In this document: positions 6,338 through 7,461 of the stretch, piece after piece
Numbering within the stretch: position 1 is the first letter of the stretch
Layout of the letters: the number at the start of each line of letters is the position of its first letter
Origin: Rhodospirillales bacterium
GTDB taxonomy: Bacteria > Pseudomonadota > Alphaproteobacteria > UBA8366 > JADFVY01
Length of the DNA: 7,461 nucleotides
Direction of reading: 5' to 3'
Assembly (NCBI GenBank): GCA_024644185.1
Contig: JAHELM010000109.1
Span: 1 to 7,461 of the forward strand
Notes under the pieces: generated by a model
The model's database searches: none
What the model was told of the DNA's origin: nothing
What the model saw: only the letters and a program-made list of their open reading frames with translations
Position numbers and translations under genes: made by a program

Positions 6338-6366
6338 AATGTCGTGAAACCCGGACGGTTTGTCAA
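6338..6366 (-). promoter_or_regulatory. Promoter of tRNA-Leu (and probably rnd)
   Basis: On the minus strand a perfect -35 TTGACA (6361-6366) and a -10-like GACATT (6338-6343) are separated by 17 bp. The predicted start near 6331 gives a tRNA leader of only about 7 nt, as is normal for tRNA genes. The stretch between -10 and start is very GC-rich (CCCGCCACCCG), as in stringently controlled stable-RNA promoters (inference). The -10 match is weak, 3/6. Confidence 0.6.
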
Positions 6367-6447
6367 CGATGTTTTCGGCTGCGACGATTATTTTGCCGGG
6401 ACTTGCTGGAAACAGGGCGGCAACCGGGTGTAGGCTGCGCCGAAATC

Positions 6448-6453
6448 GAGGAG
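6448..6453 (+). promoter_or_regulatory. Ribosome binding site of the NDUFA9-like gene
   Basis: GAGGAG lies 10 nt before the ATG at 6464 and supports that start. No convincing plus-strand -35/-10 pair could be fixed in the 139 bp between the tRNA and this gene. Confidence 0.7.
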
Positions 6454-6463
6454 CGGCCGGACC

Positions 6464-7459
6464 ATGAAAGACAAGCTTGTAACGGTGTTCGGGGGAACGG
6501 GATTCATCGGGCGGCATCTGGTGCAGCGGCTGGCGGCATCGGGCGCGCGGGTACGGGTGGCGGTGCGGCATCCCGACGACGTCGAAATCCTGATGACGAT
6601 GGGCGATGTCGGCCAGATCGCGGGCATCCGCGCGTCGGTTGTCCATGAAGGATCCGTGCGCCAGGCCGTCGCCGGGGCCGACGCCGTCGTCAATCTGGTC
6701 GCTATTCTGTATGAGAGCGGGCGTCGCACCTTCGATTCGATCCATCGCCAGGGCGCGGAGACCGTGGCCCGCGCCGCCGCCGAGGCGGGCGTCGGGAGCC
6801 TGGTCCACATGTCGGCGCTGGGCGCCGATCCCGCCTCCCATTCGGTCTACGCCACCAGCAAGGCGGCGGGCGAGGCCGCGGTTCGCGCCGCTTTTCCGCG
6901 GGCGGCGATCCTGCGCCCCAGCGTGGTGTTCGGACCGCAGGACGGATTCTTCAATCTTTTCGCCTCGCTGGCCCGGTTCAGCCCGGCCCTCCCGGTCTTC
7001 GGCTGCCCGATGCCGTCCCTGCGCAATGGTGTGCCCGACATCTACGGGGATGGCGGCGTGAAGTTCCAGCCGGTCCATGTCGGCGACGTGGCCGACGCGA
7101 TCATGGTCTGCCTGCGCGACGGGGCGACCGCCGGAAAGACCTTCGAGCTTGGCGGGCCGACCGTATACAGTTTCAAGGAAATCATGGAGATCGTTCTGCG
7201 CGAGACCGGGCGGCGGCGGTTGCTGCTGCCGCTGCCCTACTGGGTGGCATCGCTGCAGGCGACGTTCCTGCAATTGCTGCCCAGGCCCCTGCTGACCACC
7301 GACCAGGTGGAGTTGCTGAAGCATGACAACGTCGTGTCGGGCAAACAGCCGGGCCTTGCCGATCTGGGCATCGCGGCGACCGCCGCCGAAATCGTCGTGC
7401 CGAGCTATCTCGACCGCTATCGCCCGGGCGGCCGGTTCAGCCGATCCCAGCGCGCCTGA
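6464..7459 (+). CDS. Complex I NDUFA9 subunit family protein (atypical short-chain dehydrogenase, NAD(P)-binding)
   Basis: The family includes the mitochondrial complex I accessory subunit NDUFA9 and its alphaproteobacterial relatives, which bind NAD(P)H in a Rossmann fold. A direct role in bacterial complex I or quinone metabolism is inferred, not proven. The 331-residue product is complete, with the dinucleotide motif GGTGFIG at 10-16, an arginine-rich second strand (RVRVAVRHPDD at 29-39), the STVHM-like strand SLVHMSALGAD (112-122), a YxxxK pair (Y129, K133) and the family motif RPSVVFGPQDGFFN (151-164). A loop at about 179-196 (FGCPMPSLRN onward) appears longer than in some relatives. No signal peptide is seen, and the hydrophobic patch near 253-274 is more likely part of the fold than a membrane span. 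The gene is transcribed divergently from tRNA-Leu/rnd. Isoflavone reductase-like or other atypical epimerase functions are the main alternatives. Confidence 0.9.
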   Translation: MKDKLVTVFGGTGFIGRHLVQRLAASGARVRVAVRHPDDVEILMTMGDVGQIAGIRASVVHEGSVRQAVAGADAVVNLVAILYESGRRTFDSIHRQGAETVARAAAEAGVGSLVHMSALGADPASHSVYATSKAAGEAAVRAAFPRAAILRPSVVFGPQDGFFNLFASLARFSPALPVFGCPMPSLRNGVPDIYGDGGVKFQPVHVGDVADAIMVCLRDGATAGKTFELGGPTVYSFKEIMEIVLRETGRRRLLLPLPYWVASLQATFLQLLPRPLLTTDQVELLKHDNVVSGKQPGLADLGIAATAAEIVVPSYLDRYRPGGRFSRSQRA

Positions 7460-7461
7460 TC

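Noticed and set aside
5588..7324. Minus-strand open frame of 578 codons across rnd, the tRNA and the NDUFA9-like gene
   Set aside because: It runs through a tRNA gene and opposite or out of frame with two well-supported proteins, so it cannot be a real coding region.

Overview
The window is a high-GC chromosomal core region, most likely from an alphaproteobacterium. The support is the lpt-rpoN-hpf gene order, a short RNase D without an HRDC domain, and an NDUFA9-type complex I-associated protein. A Rhodospirillales-like host is my best guess from protein resemblance, but no ribosomal RNA or species marker is present to settle it. I see no mobile element, CRISPR array, integrase, toxin-antitoxin or phage gene. 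Base composition and codon use look even throughout.

Positions 1-5470, minus strand, read from right to left: kdsD (arabinose-5-phosphate isomerase), lptC, lptA, lptB (lipopolysaccharide transport), rpoN (sigma-54) and hpf (long ribosome hibernation factor, cut by the window's left edge). This is the classic proteobacterial lipopolysaccharide-export/sigma-54 block, but without kdsC between kdsD and lptC. kdsD supplies the first committed step of Kdo synthesis. LptC, LptA and LptB are parts of the bridge that moves finished LPS to the outer membrane. Genes from kdsD to rpoN are tightly packed (a 4-bp overlap or gaps of about 20-65 bp) and probably form one transcript from a promoter near 5503-5532. 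hpf lies behind a 176-bp gap with its own good sigma-70-type promoter (TTGACT, 17 bp, TATGGT).

Positions 5543-6366, also minus strand: a second short unit of tRNA-Leu(CAG) followed 39 bp later by rnd, a TTG-started RNase D. A near-consensus -35 box drives the tRNA, a small UUCG hairpin sits between tRNA and rnd, and an intrinsic terminator closes the unit before kdsD.

Positions 6464-7459, plus strand: a divergently transcribed, complete NAD(P)-binding protein of the complex I NDUFA9 family.

The rest of the window is ordinary. The points most worth a second look are the tRNA-Leu/rnd pairing with its inter-gene hairpin, and the tandem 12-bp repeat next to the hpf promoter. No previously undescribed system is evident.
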